Shown here: piece by piece, positions 36,937 to 48,849 of the stretch
How the letters are laid out: each line of letters opens with the position of its first letter
Numbering within the stretch: position 1 is the stretch's first letter
From: Stichopus chloronotus
Taxonomy: Eukaryota > Echinodermata > Holothuroidea > Aspidochirotida > Stichopodidae
Length of the DNA stretch: 64,000 nucleotides
Reading direction: 5' to 3'
Assembly: GCA_021234535.1 (NCBI GenBank)
Contig: CM037842.1
Coordinates: 27,682,189 to 27,746,188 of the forward strand
Notes under the pieces: model-generated
What the model was told of the DNA's origin: nothing
The model's database searches: none
The model's input: the letters and a program-made list of their open reading frames with translations, nothing else
Position numbers and translations under genes: made by a program

Positions 36937-38499
36937 GTAAGTTGCTAACCACAACAAAGTTAAATATCGTTTCAATTTCAGTACATTTTGTGTTGAATCA
37001 TGACGCAGACGGTAAACGCTCATGGGAATACTTTTAGGAATAGCCGAAGTTAGTGTACTGTACAGTGCCCAGTGCCTCTGCAACCGGTCAGGCAAGGACC
37101 CTGGGACTGAGGTACGGTGGACGTACGGTAACACCGTACAGTATCATGAGCTGGCACTAGTAGCCTACAGTAGGCTAGCTTAGGCTAGACCTTGAACTTG
37201 AGGATACGTATGGTACTACAGGGGCCTAACTTGTTTGTACAATACTGTTCGTTTTGTATGGAGTGCACGGAGCAAACATCGCAGAATTAGCTGTTATATT
37301 AGTAGGTGTACACCTAGATTAACCTGCTAACAGTAACAGCTCCCAGTCTGACCGTTATTGTGGGTGTAACTATTTTTGTGAAGACTTACTGTCAGTGGTA
37401 TTGCATGCTGATGAGTAGGAATTTGCACGACAGTATTACTACTATGGTAGCTTTGAACCTAGATTGAAAGGTTACTTCACGTGTATTATGGCCTAGGCGA
37501 ATACTGGTTCTTTTTAGCCTGGACTGGAGATATATCCTTCAAGTTCAACTGTAGGCCCTATACAAAGGATGAATGAACAACAGATGCTTAACTTGAAGTT
37601 AACTCAGGACATGTAAGTAAAATTCAGCCACAGTATTGCAGGGTTTTAAATGTGTTTACAGTACTTTTCTTTAAAATTTTCTTATTTTTTCATCATATAG
37701 TACACTGTCAATATTTCTCACTTATTTTCAATATTTTACCTTAATTTTGGTAAATTTCACAATTTGTCTTTCAGTTTAACGATACCCTGCTGATTTTTCT
37801 CATTCATTTTCCTTCATTACAATTTAAATCAAACCTCTTTTATTATTACTTATTATAATGGTTGTGAGAAAACATTGAAAATGTTGTAATTTTAGTATCA
37901 ATACATATAGGTATTAAGGGTTGTCCTGTTCTGAGATAACTTTTAGTGCAGCAGTTCCTACAGCATGCTCTACTGTGTGTTTTGTCTTCAAGTGTACTCA
38001 TTTATTGTAGGTCTGGAATGCCCCCTCTTGTGTGTAGTTTAGCAGAGAGTTACTCTGGGTATTGTAGATGCTAGATCCTTATAGCATTATTATTCTAATT
38101 AAAGGCATGTTACCACAGGTGTTCTGTACTTGGCACACTGATGTTTTGTAAGAAAGAGATGTTACTTTGTGTCAGCCTACTGTAATTTGAATAGTCATTT
38201 TGGTTGGCTTAATTTAACCTTATCTATGTGTGGTTGGTGGATATCTAGAAGCCTTGTCAGGGCCAGACAGGTGGGGCACAATGATTAAACAGAGTTGCAC
38301 TGGCTTCCAGAGTGTGCAGATGTTTTCTTTTATCTTTGTGTTTCTGTGTTTGCTGTCTTTTGGTTCTGTTTCATCCCCCTTTTTTATTGTTACGTTTTTC
38401 CAAATCAAAACTCTGTTGTCATTACTTATAATACTGGCTGGGAGAAAAAAACATTGACAATGTTGTAATTTTAGTGTTAATACATAGATACTGTGTGAA

Positions 38500-38645
38500 T
38501 GGGCAACTCAATCTCCAACGTACAATTCCCAACCAGGAGAATTCCCCCCCCCCGGTCAATTTCTCCTGATCAAATTCCCTCAGGAAAGGGATTTGGGTTA
38601 AGTTTAGGGTGGGTAGGAATTGTTTTAGGGGAAATCGTTGTATAC
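38500..38645. repeat. Dispersed G/C-tract repeat, copy 2
   Basis: Has the same C-rich left half (GAATTCCCCCCCCCCGGTC) and G-rich right half (GGAATTGTTTTAGGGGAAAT) as the copies at 10318 and 53955. Confidence 0.55.
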
Positions 38646-40804
38646 AGTATCTGCATAATAGCTACCGGGGTACGGGATGCGCAGAGGCCAGTGTGGATCT
38701 GTGCCAATGCCCAGTGTATACCGACTACATATGGGAAGTTTGTGTCCTTTCACACCAATAGCATGAGTTGACGTTTGTAGAGTTTGGGTGCCCCGATGGT
38801 TTTTCATTTACCATGCAGTGAGTGAATGGAGCATTTTATTCTACCTTTTCAGATTGCATGCAAATACAAATAGTGCATGGAAGTCTTTGCGCGAAGCCTG
38901 GCACCCTAGCATTTCAAGCAATTTAAATGGGCTAACATCGCACAGAGCATGGCGCTAGCAAACTGTTGGAAATGCCTTGCTTCGCTCATTTTGAGGACAT
39001 TTTTTGGAAGGTTTGAATGTATTCATCTATTAAAAGTTTTAAGTCGAAACATTTTCCATGCTTTTGACCTTGGCCTTCTGTGCAGGGTGGTGCACTGCTT
39101 GCTGCAACTAAGGATGCAGGCTTTGCTGAAGTGGAAAAAGAATGAGCACAAAGCATGACTGAAGGAGATGACTTCCTTTTGCAATTTTTAATCTGTGACA
39201 CTCTGGGATATTGTAGGTTTTTATTTAATCCTGAAAAACAACTGCTAAAGTGTAGAAAATTGAGATATACTTGATTTTCTTCTGCGGCAGTTCTGCTCTT
39301 CCTACTGTACATGTGGGAACTGCAAGATTCCACTCACTCTCTCTTTCCAATGACAGTTGATTAACAATTTAATGGAAAAAAAAAGTCTTGTAGAAATGAG
39401 CTGAAATTTGAAATTTTGCAACTTTTGTCTTGGTACTGTACACCTATTCAGACACAATTTTTATCCAAAGGGAGTTTGTTTTGTCAGTCGACAGTTCCCT
39501 CCTCCCATATATATTCCCCTCCTCCATTATACACCCAAAGAATAGGCAAACATAAGGTCAAATGTAATCGGCCCTGTAGTCTAGTACTGACAATGAAGTC
39601 CATTCATGCAAATTTCCCAAAATTCTGCCCCAGAACATTGTGTGGCAAGTTAAGTGTTAGTCCCACTGGAGAGACTAGGTTACCTTATATGCTAAAATAG
39701 TCACTGAATGCACGTGCGACTTTCACATTTTAGTCCAGCTAACATTTTGCAAAGTGTGCCAGCCAAACTTGCTCATGAAAACCACATCGCTGAAGCGAAA
39801 TGGTCATGTGGGCAGAGGGATATGCCTCGGACCCAATCAGAGGTAACATTGACCAAAAATAGCAACGGGATAACAAAGGAAGAAAACTGCAAAGGATGTT
39901 GAGGTGTTGGAGTACATTTTGTTCACTCCATACTGTAACAACTCCCTGTTGGAACCATTTATTAACAGCAATTTCTTCGAACATTTGGCTATTACAGTAC
40001 ATGCAGTATATAGCATTCACAACATAGATACCTCAGTGGTAACATACCCTGCACAGCAGTACGTTATCAATGTAGTTCAGTCAGTACTTCTACCAAAGAA
40101 TATCACAGGTATGTCAGCATAAATTACTTGAACAATTTAATTGAAAAATTGAGATAAGTAGTACAGAAAACCTAAAATTTAATGAGCCAGAAATTACAGT
40201 AGCTCCGTGATGTAAAAACAAAATAAAAAAAATAATAATGAATAAATTAGAGAATACAAGGGCAAAGAGAAAGGAAGTTACGCAAAAGAGTTCTAAGCTG
40301 CAAACAAGCAAAACAAGGTACTGTAGAGTACATGTCTAAAGGACTTCCCCAGAACAATGCATTTAAATGTAAATGGACAACTTAAAACCCCCAAGACTTC
40401 TCACATGCAGTACAGTAGCATACAGCTGTATCATGGAATGGAAATTTGAGTTTGGCAGCCGCTGTTATTCAAGAGTGGAAACGTGGTCATTAATTGTGGT
40501 ACCAGTATGTACTGTTGTATCGTAAAGAAAGAAGTGAAAGAGGGGCGGGGGAATTGGTGGTGGGGGAGGGTCCATTATGAATGTGACTATAATGTGTAAA
40601 GTTGGGTCACTCAAAGTTTAAAACTGCACAAACATCTCTGAACAGTGGGATGTGGGCAGTGAAATTTAAATGAATATTCATAACTTAGGTCTCTTCTCCA
40701 GGTATTTAAGTCTGAAACAGACTGTTTCTCCTATGGATGATATAGGCCTAAATTGTTAGTATGAGCTAAAATTTGAGTATTTTTAAAGGTGTAAGTTTGG
40801 GGGA

Positions 40805-41165
40805 CCAAAGTCACTTGATACAAAATATCACATGGCATGTATGTAGCCTCTGTGCTTTTTCACTAACATTCAAAATATGAACATTCCAGCATAGCTTTTT
40901 GTCAGTGACTGGTCCCAAGAAACTTTGCACTCCCAGAAGGGGATGGTGGGGAGATCTCTGCTGTAGATGTGGTATTTGAGATTTTGAAGTAAGAGATTTA
41001 AAATTTTGGTTAAATTTGCACGTGTCGAGGGATAACTTCTTGCATTTATCCAAGATTTGATTGTTCAATGTCTACCTCAGCAATGGCTTCATGAAGTGTT
41101 GTCTGACATCGGAAGAGAACAGTACACAGCATCATCAGCAAAATAATGTAACAGAAAGTTGGCTC
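40805..41165 (-). mobile_element. Non-LTR retrotransposon fragment (RT with FADD box)
   Basis: On the reverse strand, HYFADDAVYCSLPMSDN is read at about 41098-41148; the catalytic FADD box maps to 41131-41142. In a second frame follow LDKCKKLSLDTCKF, TSKSQIP and FLGPVTDKKLCWNVHILNV then SEKAQRLH. These match the order YADD, then LNxxKTK, then LGVxIDxxLxWxxHI seen in many non-LTR reverse transcriptases. Frame changes and stops separate the pieces, so it is a pseudogene fragment, about 120 codons long. The clade is not determined. Confidence 0.75.
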
Positions 41166-41780
41166 TTGAGGATACATGTCACATGTTGATTTTGATAATC
41201 ATGGCCAGGCTACTGTACTAGTATGAAACCTCAAGGCACACGCAATTAAGAGAAAATTCCAGTTAAAGCAACTTGAAGTTGGTTATTGGTTTCAAATGAT
41301 ATATACATACAGTACCTGTTCTGGAACCAGTTGGAACTATCAAAAACAAATTTGTAGTTGTATGTTAAACTGAAATTTTCTCCTCTGTTTCCTGTGCTAT
41401 ATGTCTGAGGTTATTTAATAAGAAGGAAGGTACAGTACAGTACCTAGAAGACACATTGGACTTGTTTTAATAGTAGTAGCTGGCAGTAGTGCCCTTTTAA
41501 CAATTTCATTGTGACTATTGTGTTAGAGCATGTACAGTAAGTTGTTAAGGAACATACCGATGTGCTGTAAAGTAGTGCACTGCCAATTGTCCAAGCACCT
41601 AATACTGCACTCTTGACTTTCAACGCTTTCATCTACACTTACCTGAACATTTAAGTTGTGCCGATATAACCGGCAGGAAAAACATCCATCAGTCATGATT
41701 GTGTCAGTTAGTTTGGGGAGTTGTATCAAGAAAGCTCAAGATCGTGTGTCTCTTTAATTTACCAAATTTCATCTTGATAG

Positions 41781-41851
41781 ATTTTGACAAATTATGCAAA
41801 ATTGATGATCTCCCTCCCTGTGGGATCAAGGATGAACTTTACAAATATATG
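41781..41851 (+). CDS. Candidate internal exon of an unidentified gene
   Basis: Preceded by TTTCATCTTGATAG and followed by GTACGATAAC. The frame gives (D)FDKLCKIDDLPPCGIKDEL then YKYM, acidic and Lys-rich as in a soluble protein. It starts with two bases that complete the phase-1 codon of the segment ending at 36936, and it ends in phase 0. The protein family is not recognised. Between the two lies the reverse-strand retrotransposon fragment. Confidence 0.4.
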
Positions 41852-42304
41852 GTACGATAACATCATAAATTATCGCAAGCCAAGCCTCGGTCTTTCATGC
41901 TTTCTTCTTTGATCAGCAAGCGATCTCCCATATCATCTACTTTTCTAATTTTTATAATATTTGAAAGGTTGTTTATATATATGTGTGTGGAGGATGGAAA
42001 GGAGAAATAAAGGAATTTTACAACTCAGTGTTTTTGATTTACTGAATGAAATGCAGGATGGACATTGTGGGTACATTAAAGGAATATGTTGGCATTTCTG
42101 AGAAATGTCTCACCCTTTCTTTTAGGTGTTTTTGTGATGTGACCAAGTACTGCTCCACGTTGTAGCCTATATTTAGCTATGATTCCAGAGCTGCGTACTT
42201 GTCTTCCGTTGCCTACAGTAGTACCTGCACTGCCACCATCTTTAAAGTCTTGCCTGTGATTTCTTTCATCGGCCACTCCAAATTTGAGATGTTGATTTAC
42301 AGTA

Positions 42305-42410
42305 GAACTTAATGTGAACAGGAGGAGTCTTCGTTCACTCCAAGTGAGGGTGGTCTAACAGTTCATCCAAAGTGAGGGCAGTCTAACAGTTCATCCAGAG
42401 AGGCAAATAT
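42305..42410. repeat. Short tandem repeat (~32 bp, two to three units)
   Basis: CAAGTGAGGGTGGTCTAACA and CAAAGTGAGGGCAGTCTAAC recur with GTTCATCCA between them. Confidence 0.6.
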
Positions 42411-42967
42411 ATCACACTGTTCATCTTCGTGGTTCGTCGTGGCAACAGAAAAGTTTTGCGATGTAAACTTTTCTAACAGCAGAGCATGACCACTGATTTT
42501 CTGTGATCTTGAAAATGTACATTGTAAATTCTTAAAGTAAAAAAAGAAGTCAATGGTTCTTTGGTGTCCCTTTTAATACACATCATAACCTTGAGGAATT
42601 TCTTCCTTTTATTCACAAAAAGATTGCCACTTGCCTTACAATTATAAGTTGAATTTCCTAGAAGAATTTGACCAAGCATGAAAGTTGTAGAATTTTTCTG
42701 TGAAATTGAAAGCTAGAGAGCTTGAACTTCAAATTATACACAAGTCATGAAGCACAAAATCTGTGAATCTCCAGTGCCCCCCTCCACAACCCTGACCTCC
42801 TTTAAACTTGACCTCATTATTAGAAGTGGTTGTTTATTAGCTTAGAAACAAAACTGGTTGCCTGCTGACCAATTCAAACATTAAAAACCTATTTTGCCCC
42901 TCGCTGTACAGTTCATGTTGTACATGTAAGCTACAGTAAGAATGACATTCCATCACACATTTTTTTT

Positions 42968-44325
42968 GCTCATATGAGCATACAGTAGGATGGTATGAGC
43001 AGTTGCGATTATGTGGCATCACTGTGTCTGTCTGTCCACAAGTGTTCAAAACCCTTCTCCTACATGCTTTCATAGATTCTAGTGAAGCTTGGACACAATT
43101 TTCGTTGGGTGGTGAACAGTTTAGGGTGTTTTAGGAATTTTTGGTCCAAGGTCCCATGTGGAACCTTTGGCCCTTTTCATTAAATTCTACAAAATGCTTC
43201 TCCTCCTTCAGATTTTATTGTACAATGTTGATGGTTTGTCAAAATGATGCTCTGCTAATGGTCCCTTTAGGTTGTTCAGGGATTTTAGTCCAAGACTCCA
43301 TGTAGGGTCCAATGGCCCATTATGTGAAATTCTGTTTGAAATGCTGCTTCTCACACATGCTTCCATTCTATTTTTAACTTGGACGCAATGTTCCTTGGGT
43401 GGTAGTTCATGTGGGGTGTATAAAAAGCTTTCAGTCCAAGGTCCTATGTGGATCCTGTGGTCCATCTTAGGAAATTCTGCAAAGTTATTCTTTCCTACTC
43501 TCCTACATGTATATTCTCTTGTACAATGTTGATGGTTTCATGTGGACCTATGTCCCATTTTATGAAATTCTGTAAAATTGCTTCTCCTTTTACTTCGGAA
43601 GTGCCCCTTTAAACTGTCATTCACATCTCAAATATCCCAATCTGCATGAATGATGATTGATGGGACAGTGTCAGTTGGCGTAGTAACTGAAACTGTATAT
43701 TACCCCTCACAACTCCCCCTCCCCGGTATGTTGACCAGTATATATGGAAATTAAAGGGGCACTTTGAGTTCTTTCATGAACTTCAGTTGGTCTTCCCAAA
43801 CCTGTCAACTTCGTGTCACATTTCTGTAGTAACATATCGATGGTCAACTAAGAGGGTCCCCATTATGAGTCACATACAGATGACCCCTAATGAGTGAGTA
43901 CTTGATGATTTAAATTGGTTTTGGAAAACCTGTGACCATTCACCTTTCCACATTACCAGTAGTTCTACAGTAATTCATATACCCACAGCCAGTACAAAAC
44001 ATTTTGAAAAATTAATAAAAATTGACAGTTTTCATAATTATTGGATATTGATGCTAATTATGAGCATTGTTAATTTGGGGTAGTACCCTTCAAATTTTCA
44101 CAAATTTAATGTATTGACAAAGATCAAACTTCTGCACTGTTTGTGCCGTACTGTAGTTTATGGAATTCTGAAAATTGTGCAGTCCCACAGATTCTCTTGT
44201 ACGACGTTGATGATTTGGTATAATGATACCTAGTTGGTTTCTATGATTTGACATAACGATATGTATAAATTGTATCGTTAGGGTGTTGAGGTATGAGCTT
44301 CTGCACAAATGGTGCTCTAGTTTTT
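42968..44325 (+). mobile_element. Hairpin-ended tandem-repeat element (HTE), copy 1, interrupted
   Basis: The 5' end has the palindrome GCTCATATGAGC at 42968-42979. Then come TCTGTCTGTCCACAAGTGTT and CTTCTCCTACATGCTTTCAT, about three units of a roughly 170-bp repeat (GTCCAAGGTCCCATGTGG, TTTATGAAATTCTG, TTGTACAATGTTGATGG), and at the 3' end GAGGTATGAGCTTCTGCACA with GGTGCTC (44291-44323). About 600 bp of unrelated sequence at 43590-44190 separates body and 3' end. It is non-coding. A fuller copy is at 55475-56795. Confidence 0.75.
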
Positions 44326-44339
44326 ACTATTACCTGGCA

Positions 44340-45145
44340 TCATAGAGATGCAGTCATGATTCTGATCGTGCAAAATGAACGCAACTATTATAGTGTGATG
44401 TGTGGTTGTGATTTGATCCTGCAAAATGAAGATGGGAACGTGATCTGATCCTGTGAAATGTACTGTACACAACTACTGTATTATAGCAGTGTGACATGGG
44501 GTCATGATCTGATCTTGCAAAATGAACATGACTAGTGTGACGTAGGGTTATGATTTGATGCTGTGAAATGACGTAGGGTCGTGATTTGCTGCTACGGAAT
44601 GAACAAGACTTTTACAGTAAACACCGTTCACACTACAGCGATTTCGGATCAGATTACTGTCCAATTTTGTTGGTTTTATTTGAAGTCTCCATCTCTGGTC
44701 AGAGGGAACCACTCTTTGCAAAAGTGTGTAAATATATGATCTGTAACAGAGGACTATGCGAGTGAACTGTATTGCAATGATTTTGTGACGTCACATGGGC
44801 TTGCATATTTTATCTGACGTGGGTACTATAGTAGTGTGACATGTTATCATAATCTGATTATGCAAAATGTACATGACTATTACAGTAGTGTGACATGGGG
44901 TTACGATTTGATCCTGCAAAATGCTCTATTATAGTAACTGTGTGGGGTCTTGACTTGATTCTGTGAAACGAATACAACTATTAGAGTAGTATGAGATGGG
45001 GTCATGATCTGATCCTGGAAAATGAACACAATGTTCATTCAATTTTACAGTAGATTATAGTGTGACATGGCATCATGATTTGATCCTGTGAAATGATTAC
45101 AACTATTATAGTAGTGTGAGATGGGGTCATGATCTGATCCTGGAC
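44340..45145. repeat. Degenerate ~54-bp tandem array, interrupted
   Basis: Each unit has TAGTGTGACATGGGGTCATG, ATCTGATCCTGCAAAATGAA and ACTATTATAG-like parts. About seven units lie at 44340-44620 and eight at 44815-45145. The 200 bp between them are not repeat. Confidence 0.85.
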
Positions 45146-46437
45146 TTTGTTTTGCAAGTATCTGCGATTTCTTGGAAACATTCCAAGAAACGTTTCGGCA
45201 ATTTGCAGGTCCAGACCTACATTGAAAGGCATAGAATAGTCTTTCTGTTTGAACGTACATCGCCTTGTGACAGTGTGGTTGTCATTTGTGGATTCAATTT
45301 TGTTTTGATCAGAGTGCAAGTACTGTAGCCAAGTACACAAGGCATAAAGGCACATTCATGACCTTACTGTGTTTATTTGCGAGATCGAAATAACGACACT
45401 TGAACTGAATAGACCTTGGTCACTGATGCTAAGCTAATACTTTCGTAGTAGAATTAGGTGATCAATATTTTGATGAGAAAAAAGCTCATGATACTGTTCA
45501 CCCTGTGGCTCTCCCCATCAAGGAAATTCCTATCTAAACTCTGTTGTGTCGATTGAGGGACTTTGAGGGTAAACAGTTGAGTTCTCAATCGCTCATGATC
45601 CACTTGGGAATCAGGACGCCTTTTTACTCTTGAAAGTGATCCTGGGTAGATCTTTTGAACTGCTTTTGATCTCAGACAGGTCCCGACTTCAGGGAAGGTG
45701 TGATCCATGGTTATATGGTCAACAAAGGTCAATGCAAAAGTCAGAACTACAGTAGAAAAGTTCAGTGTACTGAGACAGCCTTGTCTGCAAAAGATCCCTC
45801 GAGTTTGATGGAAATGTGCAGTATGAACTTTGAGGTGGACAAAGGTGGCCTAGACCCGTGTTAAGAAAATTTGATTTCAATTGTATTCAACTTATTTTGT
45901 TGTTAAACATTTCTGCCTTCAATTTGCAGGACCCTTAATTATTTCTTGTTTGAATGGAATCGCAGACATTTTACTTAAGAGAAAAATAAAATCTCTCTCA
46001 GTGCTATCTCTTGCAGCTCAGTTCACGATGAAAGTTACATCTCCAAACTCCTGGAGTCCTGGTCGTCATTAAGTCTGCAAAGTTGTGTAAAAAAATGTGG
46101 TATTTCAGACACCGAAAAGAAAGCTCTTACAAGTTTGCTTTTTCCATTCGCCGTTCTCTAATTGCTCTGCACTTTGCTATGATTCGCTGTTATTTAATCT
46201 GTCACATGTAATATGTGGAGGGTTGTTTCAGGTGCCAGGTCCAAATTAGCTGCAGTCTGTGGGGTGTCATTACCAGTAGACTCAGGGGAATTCTCCCTCA
46301 TCAGCACTCTGTATTTCTGCCTCCCACGATTACTGTTGATACAACAATTTCAAGTTACTGTAACTTTCCAACTAGGGGCTGAAGATGCCACTTTCAGGTG
46401 CTTTACTGTATCTTTCATCTATCAGGCTATTTTGTAG

Positions 46438-46562
46438 GTTTTTTCACCCATGTCTCTTGTGTCGCGGGGGATTATGATGTCTCAATCGAAGCAGACATTC
46501 CACTACATCAGGCATTTCTAGAACTCGCTTCAGGAATGAACATGGCTGAAAGTCATGTGCAG
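46438..46562 (+). CDS. Candidate internal exon of an unidentified gene
   Basis: Bounded by TATTTTGTAG and GTATAGCT. The frame reads FFTHVSCVAGDYDVSIEADI then PLHQAFLELASGMNMAESHV and Q. Thirteen of the last 31 codons begin with G, a strong coding signal. It starts with two bases completing a split codon and ends in phase 0, so it cannot follow the 41781-41851 segment directly; a missing exon would be needed. I do not recognise the family. Confidence 0.35.
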
Positions 46563-46999
46563 GTATAGCTAGTTTGTGATATTTGACCGACTCTTGAGCA
46601 ATTGTAATCATAACTACTGTATGGCAGCTGGCAGCTGGCTTCAAGAATTAGGAAATTCGTTCAGTCGATCTCTTTCACGAAGGACTCGAAATTTGGTGAA
46701 AAGCTTGCAATTTGGAGGACGCTCAGGAAGGAAAACATTCTTTTTTTACAATGCAATTGCATGGAGTGTGTAGGCTTTGTAAGTTTGATGCCTGCAAACC
46801 ACCTTTTTCAAACTTTCTGGTTGCATTTTCTCTGTGTGGAGAAAGAAGCGAAAATACAAATCATATTTTCAAAGAAATGAGTCCTATACTGCATGGCAAT
46901 TAGACGTACAGTCCAGTACAGTATACATCATATAGGCACTGCATGTACAGAAAACTCTTATCTTTTGGGCAGATATTGTAGGTAATTTTGAACGATTTT

Positions 47000-48480
47000 G
47001 GCCAATATTTTAGATTTGTGCTGCCTTTTCTCTATAGCTGTTGCCCCCCTGCTCCATATACAGAGCTTTTTCCCTTGAAGTTTCATTACTGAGTTGCAAA
47101 TTTTAGACCACTAAAATTGCATTAACAATTGGTGGTTGATCTGTTTATCTTTAAAGCATCTTGTCATCTTGCATGTACTGTATTTCCCTGCTGGTACTTA
47201 TGAAGTTACAGATTATGCAGTTACCTGTAGTACTGAAACCCTAGTCTTTGTGACAGCGATGATGGAAGTTTACAGTAGGTCCTGTATGATACAGGTCCAC
47301 CTGCAGGTTGAACCATTACTCTCAAATCTAAAGTTCAAATTACTTTGAGTTGTTAACAAATTACATTTGAATGCAGATGTTTCAGGTGGATCTTGGGCAG
47401 CTATGTGAAAAATAAACTCAGCTTTAACTCTGTGAACAGAATATCTTAGATAATTCTAGATAAGATGCCTTTCATTGCCTTGCTATAGTCATCAGATAAG
47501 CACATGGTGGCTGAGCTAGCAGTGACGTGGTGTTCTCACAGGTGTGAATGGTAAGCTTGCAATATGAAAGTCTACATTCCAGATTGGCAAACTTGTCACT
47601 AGTGCCGTAATGTATCGATATATGGTGATAAAAAATTCCCGATAGTCAATGTATTGCGTGATATTTGAAAGCAAAATTAGTTTACAGTCTTGACAACCTC
47701 ACAGCTATTCCCTTTGCATGTGTTTTTATTATCATGAATTATTTTTCTGTGCTTGATTTTTTAGTTTCCTTTTATTGAAAAATGAAAGTTGTACAAGTCA
47801 AGAAATTTCTGTTTACTGAAAAGAAACGAAACAAGAGAAACGAGAGTACAAAGTTGAAAAGATTTTACTACTTTTCATGGATTTACCTTTTTCTTATTAC
47901 AGTATGTGCATGCTAGACAGTAACTTTTGGTACCCTGGAGAAAGAGGTGTATGTACGATATTGCAATGATCGCATCATCGACACTTAAGTCCCTCAGTCC
48001 ACCATCGGTTGCTACATGTAGAACTGCAAGCTGTGACTTTTTGTGCAAGTGTGTGTTCACGAGTGTGGTCTAATGCTGTCCGTCATATGAGCGATGGACA
48101 TCGATGTCTTAATTATGCTGTCTCCAAGAATGCTGTCGCTAATATTTGTAGAGCTTTGTCTTAGTGTTCTCAGTGGACAGTCTGAACTGCAAAAAATTCA
48201 CATTCCACTTGTTGCCAAAATTATTGGGTCTATTTGATCAGTTTTATCATCTTTGACCTAGGGGACCTCAATAAAAATGAAGGTAGCTGTAGGTGCACTG
48301 TTCATTTTATGAAATTGTATTAAAAATTTGATGTACTTTATCTTTAAAATAAGAAAGAGCATTTGACAGACCCTATATATATGGCTTCATTCCATTTATG
48401 TAACTGATGGGAGGGCAAGGGATATGCAGATATGGACATGATCGGTGCATGTATCCTGTGTGTCCATCCCTCACAATTTC
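47000..48480. other. No gene supported
   Basis: AT-rich sequence without recognisable exons or repeats. If the candidate gene is real, this would be intron. Confidence 0.4.
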
Positions 48481-48485
48481 ACTTG

Positions 48486-48840
48486 AAAGGGAAATAGGGC
48501 GTTTAGACTATTCCAACGGGACATACATAAGAAAATAGTGGTAGTCATTGTTAAACCATTCAGTATCATCAACAAACATCTACCAAAGCTTCCATCTCCT
48601 CAAAACATTATGCATGTGGTGAGTAACAGAATATGCATCATTTGAATTTTGAAAAGTTTGGGTGAACAAATTAGTGTTGAGTAAGAAATAACTGAATTTC
48701 TATCTGTGAGAAGCTTATTTATTGAGAAGAAGGCTACTGTGCTTCCTTATTTTGAATAATTTATCATTCTACGTCCACAAACATTTGTTTCAAAAATATG
48801 GATACATGTTTGGTCCAAAACAAACGCCCTATTTCCCTTT
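48486..48840. mobile_element. MITE family B, full copy (355 bp)
   Basis: Terminal inverted repeats AAAGGGAAATAGGGCGTTTA and CAAACGCCCTATTTCCCTTT pair at 19 of 20 positions. The body matches the reverse complement of the copy at 21846-22200. The right end runs into TTTAAA, and copy 1 starts TTTAAAGGG, so the target duplication may be TTAA. It has no open frame of note. Confidence 0.85.
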
Positions 48841-48849
48841 AAATATTTC

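Noticed and set aside
41100..41140. Forward-strand exon candidate after CTACCTCAG
   Set aside because: The sequence is explained better by the reverse-strand reverse transcriptase with its FADD box.
45881..46437. Exon-like frames after TTTGCAG (45930) and GTTTCAG (46231)
   Set aside because: Phases do not join with the neighbouring candidate exons, and composition is not coding-like.
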